Made by a program: the position numbers and the translations under genes
Notes under the pieces: model-generated
What the model was told of the DNA's origin: nothing
Seen by the model: only the letters and a program-made list of their open reading frames with translations
The model's database searches: none
Shown: piece after piece, positions 49,913 through 59,117 of the stretch
How the letters are laid out: each line of letters opens with the position of its first letter
Position numbering within the stretch: the first letter of the stretch is position 1
Origin: Acetivibrio alkalicellulosi
GTDB lineage: Bacteria; Bacillota; Clostridia; Acetivibrionales; Acetivibrionaceae
DNA: 64,000 bases
Direction: 5' to 3'
NCBI GenBank assembly: GCA_008125075.1
Contig: VLTH01000002.1
Location: forward strand, 2,790,843-2,854,842

Positions 49913-50686
49913 TTAATCAAAATTTATGTCTCCATTACTAATATGTATCTCATAATCTTTTTCATTTAAATTTCCAAAGTCTAATACAACTCTAACTAAT
50001 GCATCTTCCTTACCTAAATCTAAAGGCCATGAAGGATTAGGAATTGGACCATCAACACTTCTCTCTGCATTATTAATCTTTAATTCGGCAAAAACATCCT
50101 GTGAATCTTCTGCATTTTCCAATACTAATTTATAATTGGTATCAGTCCTCTTACCCTCTAACGAATAACTTGGATATAAGAAATTCATTATCCATAAGGA
50201 TGTATATCTGTTTTTAACTTCAAAAACCTCATTATAAACTAATTTTATATCATTTCCTGATGAGCCATTGTTGATTATTTTTAGTTTTACTATGTTAGCC
50301 TCCTCATCAAACTCTCCTATCACATCTGTATCGGTAGTGCTATAAAGAGTCCATTTGCCTAATGTTTTAACATAATAGTTCGAATCAGCATCTACTTCCA
50401 CAGGAAATGCACTAATTACTTCTAATATGTATCTTCTTATTAAAACTAAGTCTATAGAATTTATTTTTCCATCTCCATTAACATCAGCTGCTTTTAACTG
50501 CATGCTATCTGTTATATTCTTCATTCCTAAAACATGTCTTTTTAATAACTGATAATCATTAGATGTAACCTGTCCATCCCCATCTAAATCTCCATAAGAA
50601 AATGAAGCCTCTCCATCTGCGTACACACTAGAAATCATCATAGTTATTATCATCATTATAACTATTGAAAACACACCTTTTTTCAT
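49913..50686 (-). CDS. Secreted protein with N-terminal dockerin and C-terminal beta-sandwich
   Basis: 257 residues. A signal peptide (FSIVIMMIITMMISSVYA) is followed at once by a dockerin (about 30-97) with DLDGDGQVTSNDYQLLKRHV and DVNGDGKINSIDLVLIRRYI, both with complete Ca-loop residues. An N-terminal dockerin is less common than a C-terminal one. The remaining 155 residues are beta-rich with aromatic patches (KWTLYSTTDTDVIGEFD; SLWIMNFLYPSYS), compatible with a carbohydrate-binding-like module; no catalytic motif is visible. GGGGAGG lies 7 nt upstream of the ATG. It might bring a binding function into a cohesin-based complex. Confidence 0.9.
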   Translation of the reverse strand: MKKGVFSIVIMMIITMMISSVYADGEASFSYGDLDGDGQVTSNDYQLLKRHVLGMKNITDSMQLKAADVNGDGKINSIDLVLIRRYILEVISAFPVEVDADSNYYVKTLGKWTLYSTTDTDVIGEFDEEANIVKLKIINNGSSGNDIKLVYNEVFEVKNRYTSLWIMNFLYPSYSLEGKRTDTNYKLVLENAEDSQDVFAELKINNAERSVDGPIPNPSWPLDLGKEDALVRVVLDFGNLNEKDYEIHISNGDINFD

Positions 50687-50764
50687 ACTTATTCCTCCCC
50701 TAATGAATATATATTGTTTAAATTAATTATATCATTATAAATGTAGAAAGGCTACATCTTTAGT

Positions 50765-51301
50765 CTAAACATTGAGATTATTAGGAGTTTTTCTTTTGCG
50801 CAAATAAAAGAATAAAAATATAGCATCAATTATATCAAATACAAATATTAGTTGAAGTATTACGTGTATAACAACTTCAACTTTATTTAATTCCTTTGTC
50901 CTTCCATATAATATTATTGCTGGTATAGAAAACAAGGATGTTGCTAATAAAATTAAAAAAGTTAAAAAAACTAGGATTGGAGTGCTAAAAAACGTCAAAA
51001 CAGTAGTTTTTGGAAATAAAGCAATTATAACGGTCCCTAGCGCCAAAATTAAAAAGTTTGAAACAAAAAACGGAATAACCATAAGTTTTACAAATAGCAT
51101 TACTTTTCTCATTTCATTGCTCACTTTATATAGATCATTTGAAGTTGTCACATAAAATATTGAAAATATAAAATTTACAACACTTAGAAATATTAATGCG
51201 AGCATAGACACTATAACCAAAGTTCCATCTGCTAATAAATATATGGATATTCCAAAAAAATATAACGTTACCAAAAACAATGAACTAATGAACCATTTCA
51301 T
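50765..51301 (-). CDS. Membrane protein partner of YhfC-like protease
   Basis: About 178 residues with five likely membrane helices (for example FISSLFLVTLYFFGISIYLL, TLVIVSMLALIFLSVVNFIF, VPFFVSNFLILALGTVIIALF, ILVFLTFLILLATSLFSIPAI, IFVFDIIDAIFLFFYL by their cores) and a basic end (LRKRKTPNN). The ATG at 51301 follows GGAGG by 4-8 nt; a start at 51343 would overlap the upstream gene. It lies 31 bp after the YhfC-like gene on the same strand, so the two are probably cotranscribed. Family not recognised. Confidence 0.75.
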   Translation of the reverse strand: MKWFISSLFLVTLYFFGISIYLLADGTLVIVSMLALIFLSVVNFIFSIFYVTTSNDLYKVSNEMRKVMLFVKLMVIPFFVSNFLILALGTVIIALFPKTTVLTFFSTPILVFLTFLILLATSLFSIPAIILYGRTKELNKVEVVIHVILQLIFVFDIIDAIFLFFYLRKRKTPNNLNV

Positions 51302-51332
51302 AAGATCCTCCCTAACTTTGAAGATTAACCTT

Positions 51333-52160
51333 TTAATAACCATCTTCTATTGCCTTCTTTGCCTCATCAACATATTCAATCTTCGAGCCAAATCTTTTCT
51401 TTGACTTAATAACATTTAGTATTGCTAATGCTGCCACTAGTGCAATAAACAGCTCAACAAGCCATATATTTACCTTTTTATAATAAAGATAAGAAGATAC
51501 ATAGTTTATCCCTGAATGAAAGATAACAGCTAAAAAATAAAACATTAATTTTTGTTTTCTAACAATACCCTCCAGTATCATTACAGACAAAGCTATGTGT
51601 ATGAGAATTACCATTGTTCTTTCAATACCTGCTGCAAGAAAAGTTTGAAAAGGAGTCTCCATAAGAGCAACATAAATCTGTTCTATAGCTTCATTGTCAA
51701 GCTTATCTTGAAGGAATGAATGAAAGTTTCCCGTATTAATCATAACAGATAAAACAATGTTGTTTACATATGTCATACCTACTAACAAAATAGCCTCAAT
51801 TCCACCATGACCTATACCAAAAGCGATACCACATTTCCATACCTGCCTTTCTTTTAGTAATAGGGTAAAGGCAAGAAATCTAGCTGTTTCCTCAAACAAA
51901 GCTGCGGATAATGCCATAAAAAGAATTAATAGTAATGGAATTTCTTGTAATTTCGAGAACCATGTAAGATTTGGAAGGACAGCTTGAATGAGAGGAAGTC
52001 TTATAATCATTTGTGATATATAAAATGCAATAGCTCCCGCAACAACAGCACCAGTTATATTTCTACTATTTTTTCTCAGCACTATGTATAAAAACACAGG
52101 AAAAAGAAAACACATCAGCAATGAAATTATCATTGCAATAAATGAAGCATAAGATATCAT
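51333..52160 (-). CDS. YhfC-family putative intramembrane metalloprotease
   Basis: 275 residues with about eight membrane helices. Within helices lie the conserved motifs FEETARF (EExxR), GIGHGGIEA, ERTMVILIHIALS and FHSGIN, which match the YhfC family and resemble CAAX-protease/RseP-type metal sites in which Glu and His residues bind zinc. These proteins are presumed membrane-embedded proteases or prenyl-protein processing enzymes. GGAG lies 6 nt before the ATG. It is followed by a small membrane protein gene. Confidence 0.9.
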   Translation of the reverse strand: MISYASFIAMIISLLMCFLFPVFLYIVLRKNSRNITGAVVAGAIAFYISQMIIRLPLIQAVLPNLTWFSKLQEIPLLLILFMALSAALFEETARFLAFTLLLKERQVWKCGIAFGIGHGGIEAILLVGMTYVNNIVLSVMINTGNFHSFLQDKLDNEAIEQIYVALMETPFQTFLAAGIERTMVILIHIALSVMILEGIVRKQKLMFYFLAVIFHSGINYVSSYLYYKKVNIWLVELFIALVAALAILNVIKSKKRFGSKIEYVDEAKKAIEDGY

Positions 52161-52178
52161 AATTCACTCCGTATATAC

Positions 52179-52223
52179 TATTCTTCTCTAAAAGTTTGCT
52201 TTTAAGCAAACTTTTATATTGAA
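52179..52223. terminator. Hairpin repeat of the TATTCTTCTC-AAAAGTTTG type, copy 2
   Basis: The stem AAAAGTTTGCTT/AAGCAAACTTTT (52190-52215) has a 2-nt centre and A/T tracts, so it can terminate either way. It lies between the YbjQ gene and the YhfC-like gene. The flanking segments match copy 1 at 49801. Confidence 0.7.
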
Positions 52224-52302
52224 AGACTTATACTCTAAAGGTTATAATACTATTTTTAAATATATAGTTCCTCTGTTTGTGCCAGCGAAACTTAAAGGTT
52301 TG

Positions 52303-52322
52303 ATTGCAGCTTTCGCTGCAAT
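52303..52322. terminator. Perfect 8-bp hairpin after the YbjQ gene
   Basis: ATTGCAGC, TTTC, GCTGCAAT, 3 bp beyond the YbjQ stop. GC-rich stem and tetraloop, no U run. Confidence 0.65.
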
Positions 52323-52325
52323 ATG

Positions 52326-52637
52326 TTATTTATACTTTACTGCTGTTCCATATACCAATATTTCAGCTGCTCCCTGCATAACATTGCTGGTAGAATATCT
52401 AATATTTATAATAGCGTCAGCCCCAAGCTTTTCTGCTTCTTCAACCATTCTTTTTGTTGAAATTGCCCGAGCTTCGTTTATCATTTCTACATAAGCATGA
52501 AGCTCTCCTCCAACCAATGTTTTAAGTCCACTCATAATATCTTTACCAACATGCTTTGCCTGAATAGTAGAGCCTTTTACAAGAGCGATGGTTTCAAGTT
52601 CTTTACCACTGATAAAATTAGTATTTACCATTAACAT
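52326..52637 (-). CDS. YbjQ family (DUF74) putative heavy-metal-binding protein
   Basis: About 103 residues, the family's usual size. It contains the conserved stretches ALVKGSTIQAKHVGKDI, GLKTLVGGELHAYVEM, and LGADAIINIRYSTS typical of YbjQ/UPF0145. The fold is a pentameric alpha/beta barrel in solved relatives; function is not established. The ATG at 52637 has GGAGG 8 nt upstream; a longer frame starts at 52676 without an RBS. Monocistronic, with a hairpin right after its stop. Confidence 0.92.
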   Translation of the reverse strand: MLMVNTNFISGKELETIALVKGSTIQAKHVGKDIMSGLKTLVGGELHAYVEMINEARAISTKRMVEEAEKLGADAIINIRYSTSNVMQGAAEILVYGTAVKYK

Positions 52638-52676
52638 ACAACATTCCTCCATCTTTTTTTCTTTTAGTATATGCAA

Positions 52677-53047
52677 TTTACAAAAATATTCAATAGTTGA
52701 TTTTTAAACTTTACTTTAACCTAAATATTAACTGTGGCCTATTTGGCATCAATAAAAACCTCGGAGTATTGAGAGCCGAACCTCTTAAGTCTTTCACTTT
52801 GTTCTAAGACTTCTAATAAGGTCTATAGTGGAATAGTTGTTCAAGTTATATTTTCAGCGTTCCTAATTGTATATTATACATAAATAGTATATAATAAAAA
52901 TATACAATTTGACTTTAAATATCTTTGCAATAACTAAGACAATCATTGGCATTATACTTATTCATCCTATGCTTGAGATCTTTACGCTCATGGATGTCTA
53001 ATAGTCAATAATTTATTTAATTTTATTTTTATCTGGGAGTTGATTTT
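52677..53047. other. Divergent gap before the cohesin-dockerin gene
   Basis: This 371-bp gap carries promoters for YbjQ (minus) and the scaffoldin-like gene (plus). Around 52868-52903 there is an AT-rich inverted repeat (TATATTATAC ... GTATATAATA). No coding frame or known riboswitch was recognised. Confidence 0.6.
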
Positions 53048-54214
53048 ATGCTAAAAAAGACAAAACAACTTGTTTATATTTTAATAATAGTATATACTTT
53101 AATTTATTTCATTAGTGTTCCTATTTTTGCCTCTGATTTTGATGCGGGCGAACTGGAATTAATTGTAGAAATTGGAACATCAGAAGGCTCTATATGGGAT
53201 CAAGTAGAAATACCTTTAACTATCTCAGGGGTTCCTGAATCAGGAATTAACTACATTGAGTTTGTTTTGAATTATGATTCTTCAGATTTAGACATCATTA
53301 CTATAATCCCAGGAGAAATACTAACAAATCCTCTAGAAACTTTTGCTATAGGTATTGATTACAATAGCATTGTAATTATGTTTATTAATGATACTGGTAT
53401 TGACAGTATAAAAGACGACGGAGTATTGTTAAAGATTGTTGCAACAATAAGAAATGAACACAAACTAGATTTAAGTGAAATATCTCTTAAATCCTTTGGC
53501 ACAATAATATTATCAGAACCGTCTTTTGTTAATCCAGTTTTTTCAATCGGCGGAGTGCATATAATAGAATCTGCACCCTCAGATGAAAATACTGTGTTTC
53601 TTCAAAAAGAAAGAGTTTTAGGCGAAGTTGGAGATATTGTTGAAATTCCAATAAACCTCACAGATGTTTCACCTAACGGAGTAAGTCACTTAGACTTTTT
53701 ATTAGATTATAATCCATCAAGTTTAAAAATAATCTCTTTAATCCCAGGTGAAATAGTTCCAGATCCCAATTTTACTTTTGCTTGGTCTTTAAATGAAAAT
53801 AATGGACATATTTCTGTTATGTTTTGTGATAACATAATATTAGAAGATGGTGAATTTGTTAAAATTACCGCAGAAATACTACATAACTCACAAGCTAAAT
53901 TAAACGAAATAACTCTCTGGTCGTATACTTCAAATCAAGTTTCTCTTTCCAACTGTTCAGCATTTATTACTGGAGGAATAATAATCGACAAAGTATTCGA
54001 TCATATTCTAGGTGATTTAAATGGAGATGGAATTATTAATTCAATTGATTATGTTTTGATGAAGAGATACATTTTAGAAATTGATACAGATATTCCTGCT
54101 GGCAATAGCTCTGCTGATTTAAATGGAGATGGTCAAATAAATTCAAGTGACTATATATTACTAAGAAGATATATTCTTAATATAATAAGCGAAATCCCAA
54201 AGATTCAGCATTAA
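53048..54214 (+). CDS. Small scaffoldin-like protein: cohesin-cohesin-dockerin
   Basis: 388 residues. After a signal peptide (YILIIVYTLIYFISVPIFA) come two cohesin-like modules (about 33-178 and 180-320). Each shows the type-I cohesin pattern: GDIVEIPINLTDVSPNGVSH, LDFLLDYNPSSLKIISLIPG, a PNF/TFA strand, then DGEFVKITAEI. The first is more diverged (GSIWDQVEIPLTISGVPESG). A C-terminal dockerin (about 322-385) has DLNGDGIINSIDYVLMKRYI and DLNGDGQINSSDYILLRRYI. It has no CBM, SLH or sortase motif, so it is neither primary nor anchoring scaffoldin; it would plug into another cohesin and carry two dockerin partners, as adaptor scaffoldins do. GGGAG lies 8 nt before the ATG. Monocistronic. Confidence 0.92.
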   Translation: MLKKTKQLVYILIIVYTLIYFISVPIFASDFDAGELELIVEIGTSEGSIWDQVEIPLTISGVPESGINYIEFVLNYDSSDLDIITIIPGEILTNPLETFAIGIDYNSIVIMFINDTGIDSIKDDGVLLKIVATIRNEHKLDLSEISLKSFGTIILSEPSFVNPVFSIGGVHIIESAPSDENTVFLQKERVLGEVGDIVEIPINLTDVSPNGVSHLDFLLDYNPSSLKIISLIPGEIVPDPNFTFAWSLNENNGHISVMFCDNIILEDGEFVKITAEILHNSQAKLNEITLWSYTSNQVSLSNCSAFITGGIIIDKVFDHILGDLNGDGIINSIDYVLMKRYILEIDTDIPAGNSSADLNGDGQINSSDYILLRRYILNIISEIPKIQH

Positions 54215-54405
54215 GTAAACTAGCTAATGTCAAACCAAAATATAAGTTCTTTATAGGGAGACTCTAAAAAGCAGCTCCATTTAATAGCAACAACCTAATG
54301 TGATAGGGTTCTTGAATTTATATATACTAATAATAGTCTCATATCATATAATAGTATCTAAAATAGTTTACATTATTAGTTATTTTTTTATGTGTAAAAT
54401 TAACT

Positions 54406-56298
54406 TTACTCAAGTATTATTGCATTGATGTAATCATCAATGCTAGTTCCCTTTACCATTATGTCCGGTTTTATATATTTGTCATATACATTATTTTCTC
54501 TAACGTTCCAGTATGAATTAACCAGATAAATAACATATTTCTTTTTTTTATTGTCGAATAAATCTTGTGTTACTCTCTTGCCAGAAGTGTTACTTCCAAT
54601 TATCGTTACATTGTCAAGGTATGTTCTCAAACTTAATGCCATAGTTTCTGCACAGCTTGCTGTATATTCACTTACAAGTATAAAAATATGTTTAAATTTA
54701 AAATGCAACTCAGTAGATTCAAGGGCATATAAATATCCCTGTCTGTCTATAGTATAAAAGCTTATGCACTGAGGTAGCAATAGATCCAACATATCTCTAG
54801 CACTACTCAAATGACCTCCCCCATTATATCTTAAGTCTAGAATCAAATAATTTTCATCATTTGAAGGTATGTCTTGAAGTATTTGTTTGAAATTATTAGA
54901 AACACCTGGAGTAAAGATATCAAAATATACATAATGTATATTTTCTTCTACTTGCAGATATTCAACATCTTCCCATAGGTTACTTTCTTCATATTCTTCG
55001 TACTCACTTGAGTGAAAATAATAAGTAAAAAAATCATCCTCTACTCGTATTGAATCTATAAAATTCTCAATATCGTCATAATCAATTTCACTCTTAGATA
55101 ATAAAACATCTGCCTTTATATCAAAATCCTCTACTTGATCTAAATACAAATAGTTCTCCCTTACAAAATTAACAATTCTTTCAGGCTCAGGAAGATTAGC
55201 AATTTCAAGTTCATGTGAAAGGCTTTGAGCTGAAAAGTCATAGGAATTTACATCCAAAGCTTTATTTGCGTATATTAATGCTTTATCATATTCCTGTAAT
55301 TGAAAATAGGACCATCCAATATCCACAAAAGCAAATTGATTATCATCATCTATTTCATTTGCTTTTGTATAATACTCAATAGCAGTTTCATATTCACCCA
55401 TAACATAATAACACTCACCTATATAGTATGGGATATATGCTAATTTCGGAAACTCATCTATTATACTTTCAGAAAATTCAATACACTCTTGAAGGCTGTT
55501 TTGAATAAAAAGAGCATAAATTATATTGGTATGGGCATCTTCATATACGTCATAGTCATCCCAATGGGAGTTTATAGCTTTTTGGAAATATTTAATAGCA
55601 TCATCATATTTTTCTTGATATAAATATGCTTTTCCCTTAAGATTATATCCTTCTAAGTTATTATCATTTATAGCTAAATAATTGTCAGCCGTCTCAATTG
55701 CTTTATCATATTCATATAACTCTAGTAAAGTATAGCCCTTCCAAACATGAGCTTCTAAATTTTTTGGATCAATTCCAATAACTTCATCATAGTATTTTAA
55801 TGATTCATAATATTCGCTAAGAAAATGATAAGCGTAACCTAATTCATTTAAAATAAAAACATCTCTTGGATACCTCTCATTAGCTAAAAGGAAAATCTCA
55901 ATTGCTTCTTGATAATTCATAAGATTTCTATGAGAGACACCTTTATATGTTAATGCTTCGTAATTATATTCATCTCTCCTAAGAATTTTCTGACAATACT
56001 CTATTGTTTTTTCGTATTCTCCATTTTCAAAAGAATTATAAACCTTATACATTGATGGATATGGATATATAATCGCAAATAAGATAAAACACACCAGAAG
56101 AACTACATACCACCTATGTAAAGTAAACGCTAATACTTTTTTAATCTTACCATGAGAAGAATCTGAACCTAAAAAACTATTTTTAAAATAGGTATTTGAA
56201 AAAGCTCCTTTTTCTTGCTTTTCCTTTTCCAGCAAATCTTTTTCAAGAATTTTCATTTCTCGCTTAAAATTTTTTTGAACATTATTTTTAAAAAACAT
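54406..56298 (-). CDS. Membrane-anchored TPR protein with extracellular S41 peptidase domain
   Basis: 630 residues. A highly charged cytoplasmic start (about 1-62) precedes one membrane helix (WYVVLLVCFILFAIIYPYP) and about eight TPR units (about 88-360; for example ALTYKGVSHRNLMNYQEAIE). The end (about 440-630) is an S41/CtpA-type serine peptidase domain: YLILDLRYNGGGHL, nucleophile Ser in YTASCAETM, and general-base Lys in NTSGKRVTQ. No PDZ domain is seen; the TPRs may replace it for substrate choice. AGAGG lies 6 nt upstream. With the helix near the N-terminus, both TPR and protease should face outside. Substrates are unknown. Confidence 0.88.
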   Translation of the reverse strand: MFFKNNVQKNFKREMKILEKDLLEKEKQEKGAFSNTYFKNSFLGSDSSHGKIKKVLAFTLHRWYVVLLVCFILFAIIYPYPSMYKVYNSFENGEYEKTIEYCQKILRRDEYNYEALTYKGVSHRNLMNYQEAIEIFLLANERYPRDVFILNELGYAYHFLSEYYESLKYYDEVIGIDPKNLEAHVWKGYTLLELYEYDKAIETADNYLAINDNNLEGYNLKGKAYLYQEKYDDAIKYFQKAINSHWDDYDVYEDAHTNIIYALFIQNSLQECIEFSESIIDEFPKLAYIPYYIGECYYVMGEYETAIEYYTKANEIDDDNQFAFVDIGWSYFQLQEYDKALIYANKALDVNSYDFSAQSLSHELEIANLPEPERIVNFVRENYLYLDQVEDFDIKADVLLSKSEIDYDDIENFIDSIRVEDDFFTYYFHSSEYEEYEESNLWEDVEYLQVEENIHYVYFDIFTPGVSNNFKQILQDIPSNDENYLILDLRYNGGGHLSSARDMLDLLLPQCISFYTIDRQGYLYALESTELHFKFKHIFILVSEYTASCAETMALSLRTYLDNVTIIGSNTSGKRVTQDLFDNKKKKYVIYLVNSYWNVRENNVYDKYIKPDIMVKGTSIDDYINAIILE

Positions 56299-56713
56299 TT
56301 TTTACCTCTAAAAATACATCTAACAAATACATAAAGTATCATCAGAAATTAATTAAACCAATTATATCACATTTTTTGTCATAATTCAATGTAATTTGTC
56401 ACATAATGGGTGCATTTAATAAAAGTGCTCAAAAATACTCCAGAAACTTAAGTTTTCCAGTTTAGATACTGTAAATTCTCCTTGGAACTTTGCAAAACCC
56501 GCTTCGCGAAAAAAAAGGATGATCTCCTTTTCCTCATGGCATTAACAGGCTCTACCACATGCTTCACAATGTTCTCCCTTGTTTTTCTTCAGGTTGACTA
56601 AATACACCCATATATTATGCGTAAATATTTTAAGATTCTCTTTTATCATACTCTTTTGATCTTTTGCTGGAATTTAATTTTTTTAATTTACAGGAAATTT
56701 TTGCTCATAAATT
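56299..56713. other. Gap dominated by copy B of the 204-bp element
   Basis: This 415-bp gap contains the second 204-bp element (56407-56610). The flanks are AT-rich and show no gene. Confidence 0.75.
56407..56610. mobile_element. 204-bp MITE-like palindromic element, copy B
   Basis: Starts TGGGTGCATTTAATAAAAG and ends AAATACACCCA. It aligns with copy A along its length: TCCAGAAACTTAAGTT, CTGTAAAT-CTCCT, GGCATTAACAGGCTCTA, TGCTTCACAATGTT and GTTTTTCTTCA are shared. The ends have diverged (ATACACCCA instead of ATGCACCCA), and no clear target duplication remains, so it is probably an older insertion than copy A. Confidence 0.85.
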
Positions 56714-57061
56714 TTATCTTACAATTAATAAGAATACAACTATATAAAGGACTATTAATGGCACACTAAGAATTACAGAGTTTTTTATAATAGAAAGATT
56801 CTTACTTTTCCTATAGCTTAATATGTTTAGTACATTTAATAAAACAACAAAATACAAAATTACAAAAGTAAATACTACAAATTTTATGTTTATATCTTCA
56901 ATAAATAAGAAGCCTAATGCAAATAAAACAAAAAGAAATCTCTTATTTTTAAGGCTGAAAAAATCTTCAGTAATTTTGCCTCCCTGTTTATACTCATCTA
57001 TTGTAATTTTCCCAATATAGATTGTCATAAATAACAGTACAAGACTAAGAATAATATCCAT
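56714..57061 (-). CDS. Small membrane protein, unknown
   Basis: 115 residues with four hydrophobic segments (ILSLVLLFMTIYIG, FLFVLFALGFLF, FVVFTFVILYFVVLLNVL, SVILSVPLIVLYIVVFLLI) joined by short polar loops. No recognisable motif. GGAGGGG lies 4-8 nt before the ATG, which supports real translation. It sits alone between the 204-bp element and the BlaR1-like gene, on the same strand. Confidence 0.7.
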   Translation of the reverse strand: MDIILSLVLLFMTIYIGKITIDEYKQGGKITEDFFSLKNKRFLFVLFALGFLFIEDINIKFVVFTFVILYFVVLLNVLNILSYRKSKNLSIIKNSVILSVPLIVLYIVVFLLIVR

Positions 57062-57269
57062 TTTACCCCTCCAAAGAATTATATTATTTAACCAGCTTAT
57101 TATGCAGTTATCATTATTGTATTACCTTTCTGATTTTTTTGTCAATGTAGTAAATTAACAAATTAACAAGGGGTGTATTTATGTTTTGATATGTATTTAA
57201 TAACTTTATAATACTCTAGTTAAAGCTTTGCTCCAATAATTCTAATAAGATGATTAAACCTTTCAGATT

Positions 57270-59102
57270 TTATAAACTTTCATTATATTCTAGTATTACA
57301 TATCTTATATTTCCATCTTGCACAACTTTCTTTAATTTTGCAGAAAAATATCCTAGCTTTTCTATTTCATCAACATTTGGCCACTTGCTCTTTTCTCTGT
57401 AAAAATAACTGCTATCACCAGAGTGAAGAAGATACAACTCACCGGTAACTTCTATAAATTCATCACCAACATTTTTAATATTCAATATTTGCGCAATTCT
57501 TAGCCCATGGGGATTACCCAAAGGCATATCATAATATCCACCATTATAAATTATATCAAAGCCTTCTGAAACATTAACTGTTCTGTGTTGGATTCCAAGC
57601 TGTAAATACTCTTCATTTATACTTTCTACATAATCTTTACTAATTCGTACTCCATTCTTATAAGTATCAGATATTTTAAAGTAATTATGTGTGCCCTTCT
57701 GATAGGACTCCCATGTTTCCTGATTTTTAGTTAAATCTTCATATAGACCGTAAAACAGTGCAAAACAAATTCTAGAATCATTTGTTAATTCAGGCTTGCT
57801 ATCATCATAACTAATTAAATCGTCCCCAATTAAATACCAGCTAGAAAATATACTTAATAGTCTATTAAGGCTTTCTTTTTCGTTGAGCTCATATTCACTC
57901 CATACTTCAGTATCTTTATCTATAGCTTCAGATTTTTTAAAGTTGTCATCAGTAGCTATAGATTCTTCATTTGAAGCTATAACATCATCATATGTAGGTA
58001 CAAACTCTTGATTTGTTATAGAATCATTTTTAGTTACTTTTTCTGCTTCATCGCTATATATATCATTGTTTGTTAGTAAAAATACAACTAGCAAAATCAA
58101 TGCAACAACCGTTCCAACTCCAACTAAAAAACCTGATTTTTTATATTTCCCAATCACCTTTATTCGGCTTTTTATATTGCTCTCACCAAATGCAAGTAAT
58201 CCACCATTCATTAGTATATCCTGCTTAACTGCTAAATTTAAAATAGATGATGCATATTCAACACGAATATCTTTTTCAGATACAGAAATCACCTTTTCAT
58301 CACAGGATATCTCCATATCTTTTTGGAAAAGAATATAACATATCCATATGACAGGATTAAACCAATGTATACAAAGAGCAAGCAGCCATAATGGTTTTAA
58401 AACATAGTCAATTCTTTTTATGTGGACAAGCTCATGTAAAATAACATGTTCTATAGTTTTTGTGTCACAATTTTTAGTCAATTTTAAAGGCAATATAATA
58501 CGAGGAGTTATAATACCACAAACTAATGGTGTATTTATTCTATCTGATGTAAATAACCTTATTTTTTTCTTAATCTTTAATTTTTTACTGCATTTTGAAA
58601 TTAAAACTTCATTTTTGTATATAACAGATGTTTTAAGCCTATTATATATTTTAAAATATGTAACTATACAGTAGGTTAAAAAAATTACAAAACCTAAAAA
58701 CCATATTACCGATGCAATTAGCATCATTATATGAGTGGAATTATTATGGCTAATTAAATTTGATTCAGGCGTTAAGTTATGATAATTTTCATTTATATTA
58801 GTAAACTCAGGATTTTGAAAGTTTTCAGTGTTATATGAAATATATGTTATTGATGATATGGCATTTGATGTTTGTGTAGCAGGTGTTGACAATGAAGCTG
58901 GTATAATGCTAAATATACTAAATGCAAATGAAATAGAGACGGGAACTAATATTCTTATAAGAACTATTATCCAAATAGAATAACAAAAAATCTTTGGAAA
59001 TTTATCTTTTAACATAAGTCTTATTAATATAATAACAGTTGCAACAATTGCAGCTGTAATACTCATATTAATGACTGAATTAAAAATATTCAAAAAAAAC
59101 AT
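57270..59102 (-). CDS. BlaR1/MecR1-type M56 peptidase signal transducer
   Basis: 610 residues. Four membrane helices in the first 320 residues surround the M56 zinc protease: HELVH (about 223-227) with the downstream EISCDE Glu ligand. After a final helix (about 325-345) comes an extracellular part of about 260 residues. Unlike BlaR1 of staphylococci, it shows no penicillin-binding SxxK/SDN/KTG domain; its acidic linker is followed by a beta-rich sensor (VRISKDYVESINEEY; FIEVTGELYLLH). The inducer is therefore probably not a beta-lactam. It follows the BlaI-type repressor by 15 bp, with GGGGAG upstream of its ATG. It would cleave or trigger loss of that repressor. Confidence 0.9.
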   Translation of the reverse strand: MFFLNIFNSVINMSITAAIVATVIILIRLMLKDKFPKIFCYSIWIIVLIRILVPVSISFAFSIFSIIPASLSTPATQTSNAISSITYISYNTENFQNPEFTNINENYHNLTPESNLISHNNSTHIMMLIASVIWFLGFVIFLTYCIVTYFKIYNRLKTSVIYKNEVLISKCSKKLKIKKKIRLFTSDRINTPLVCGIITPRIILPLKLTKNCDTKTIEHVILHELVHIKRIDYVLKPLWLLALCIHWFNPVIWICYILFQKDMEISCDEKVISVSEKDIRVEYASSILNLAVKQDILMNGGLLAFGESNIKSRIKVIGKYKKSGFLVGVGTVVALILLVVFLLTNNDIYSDEAEKVTKNDSITNQEFVPTYDDVIASNEESIATDDNFKKSEAIDKDTEVWSEYELNEKESLNRLLSIFSSWYLIGDDLISYDDSKPELTNDSRICFALFYGLYEDLTKNQETWESYQKGTHNYFKISDTYKNGVRISKDYVESINEEYLQLGIQHRTVNVSEGFDIIYNGGYYDMPLGNPHGLRIAQILNIKNVGDEFIEVTGELYLLHSGDSSYFYREKSKWPNVDEIEKLGYFSAKLKKVVQDGNIRYVILEYNESL

Positions 59103-59117
59103 ATCCTCTCCCCATTT

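Noticed and set aside
52737-52860. Riboswitch upstream of the cohesin-dockerin gene
   Set aside because: Short self-complementary stretches exist, but no conserved core of a known riboswitch class was recognised, and part of the region belongs to the divergent YbjQ promoter.
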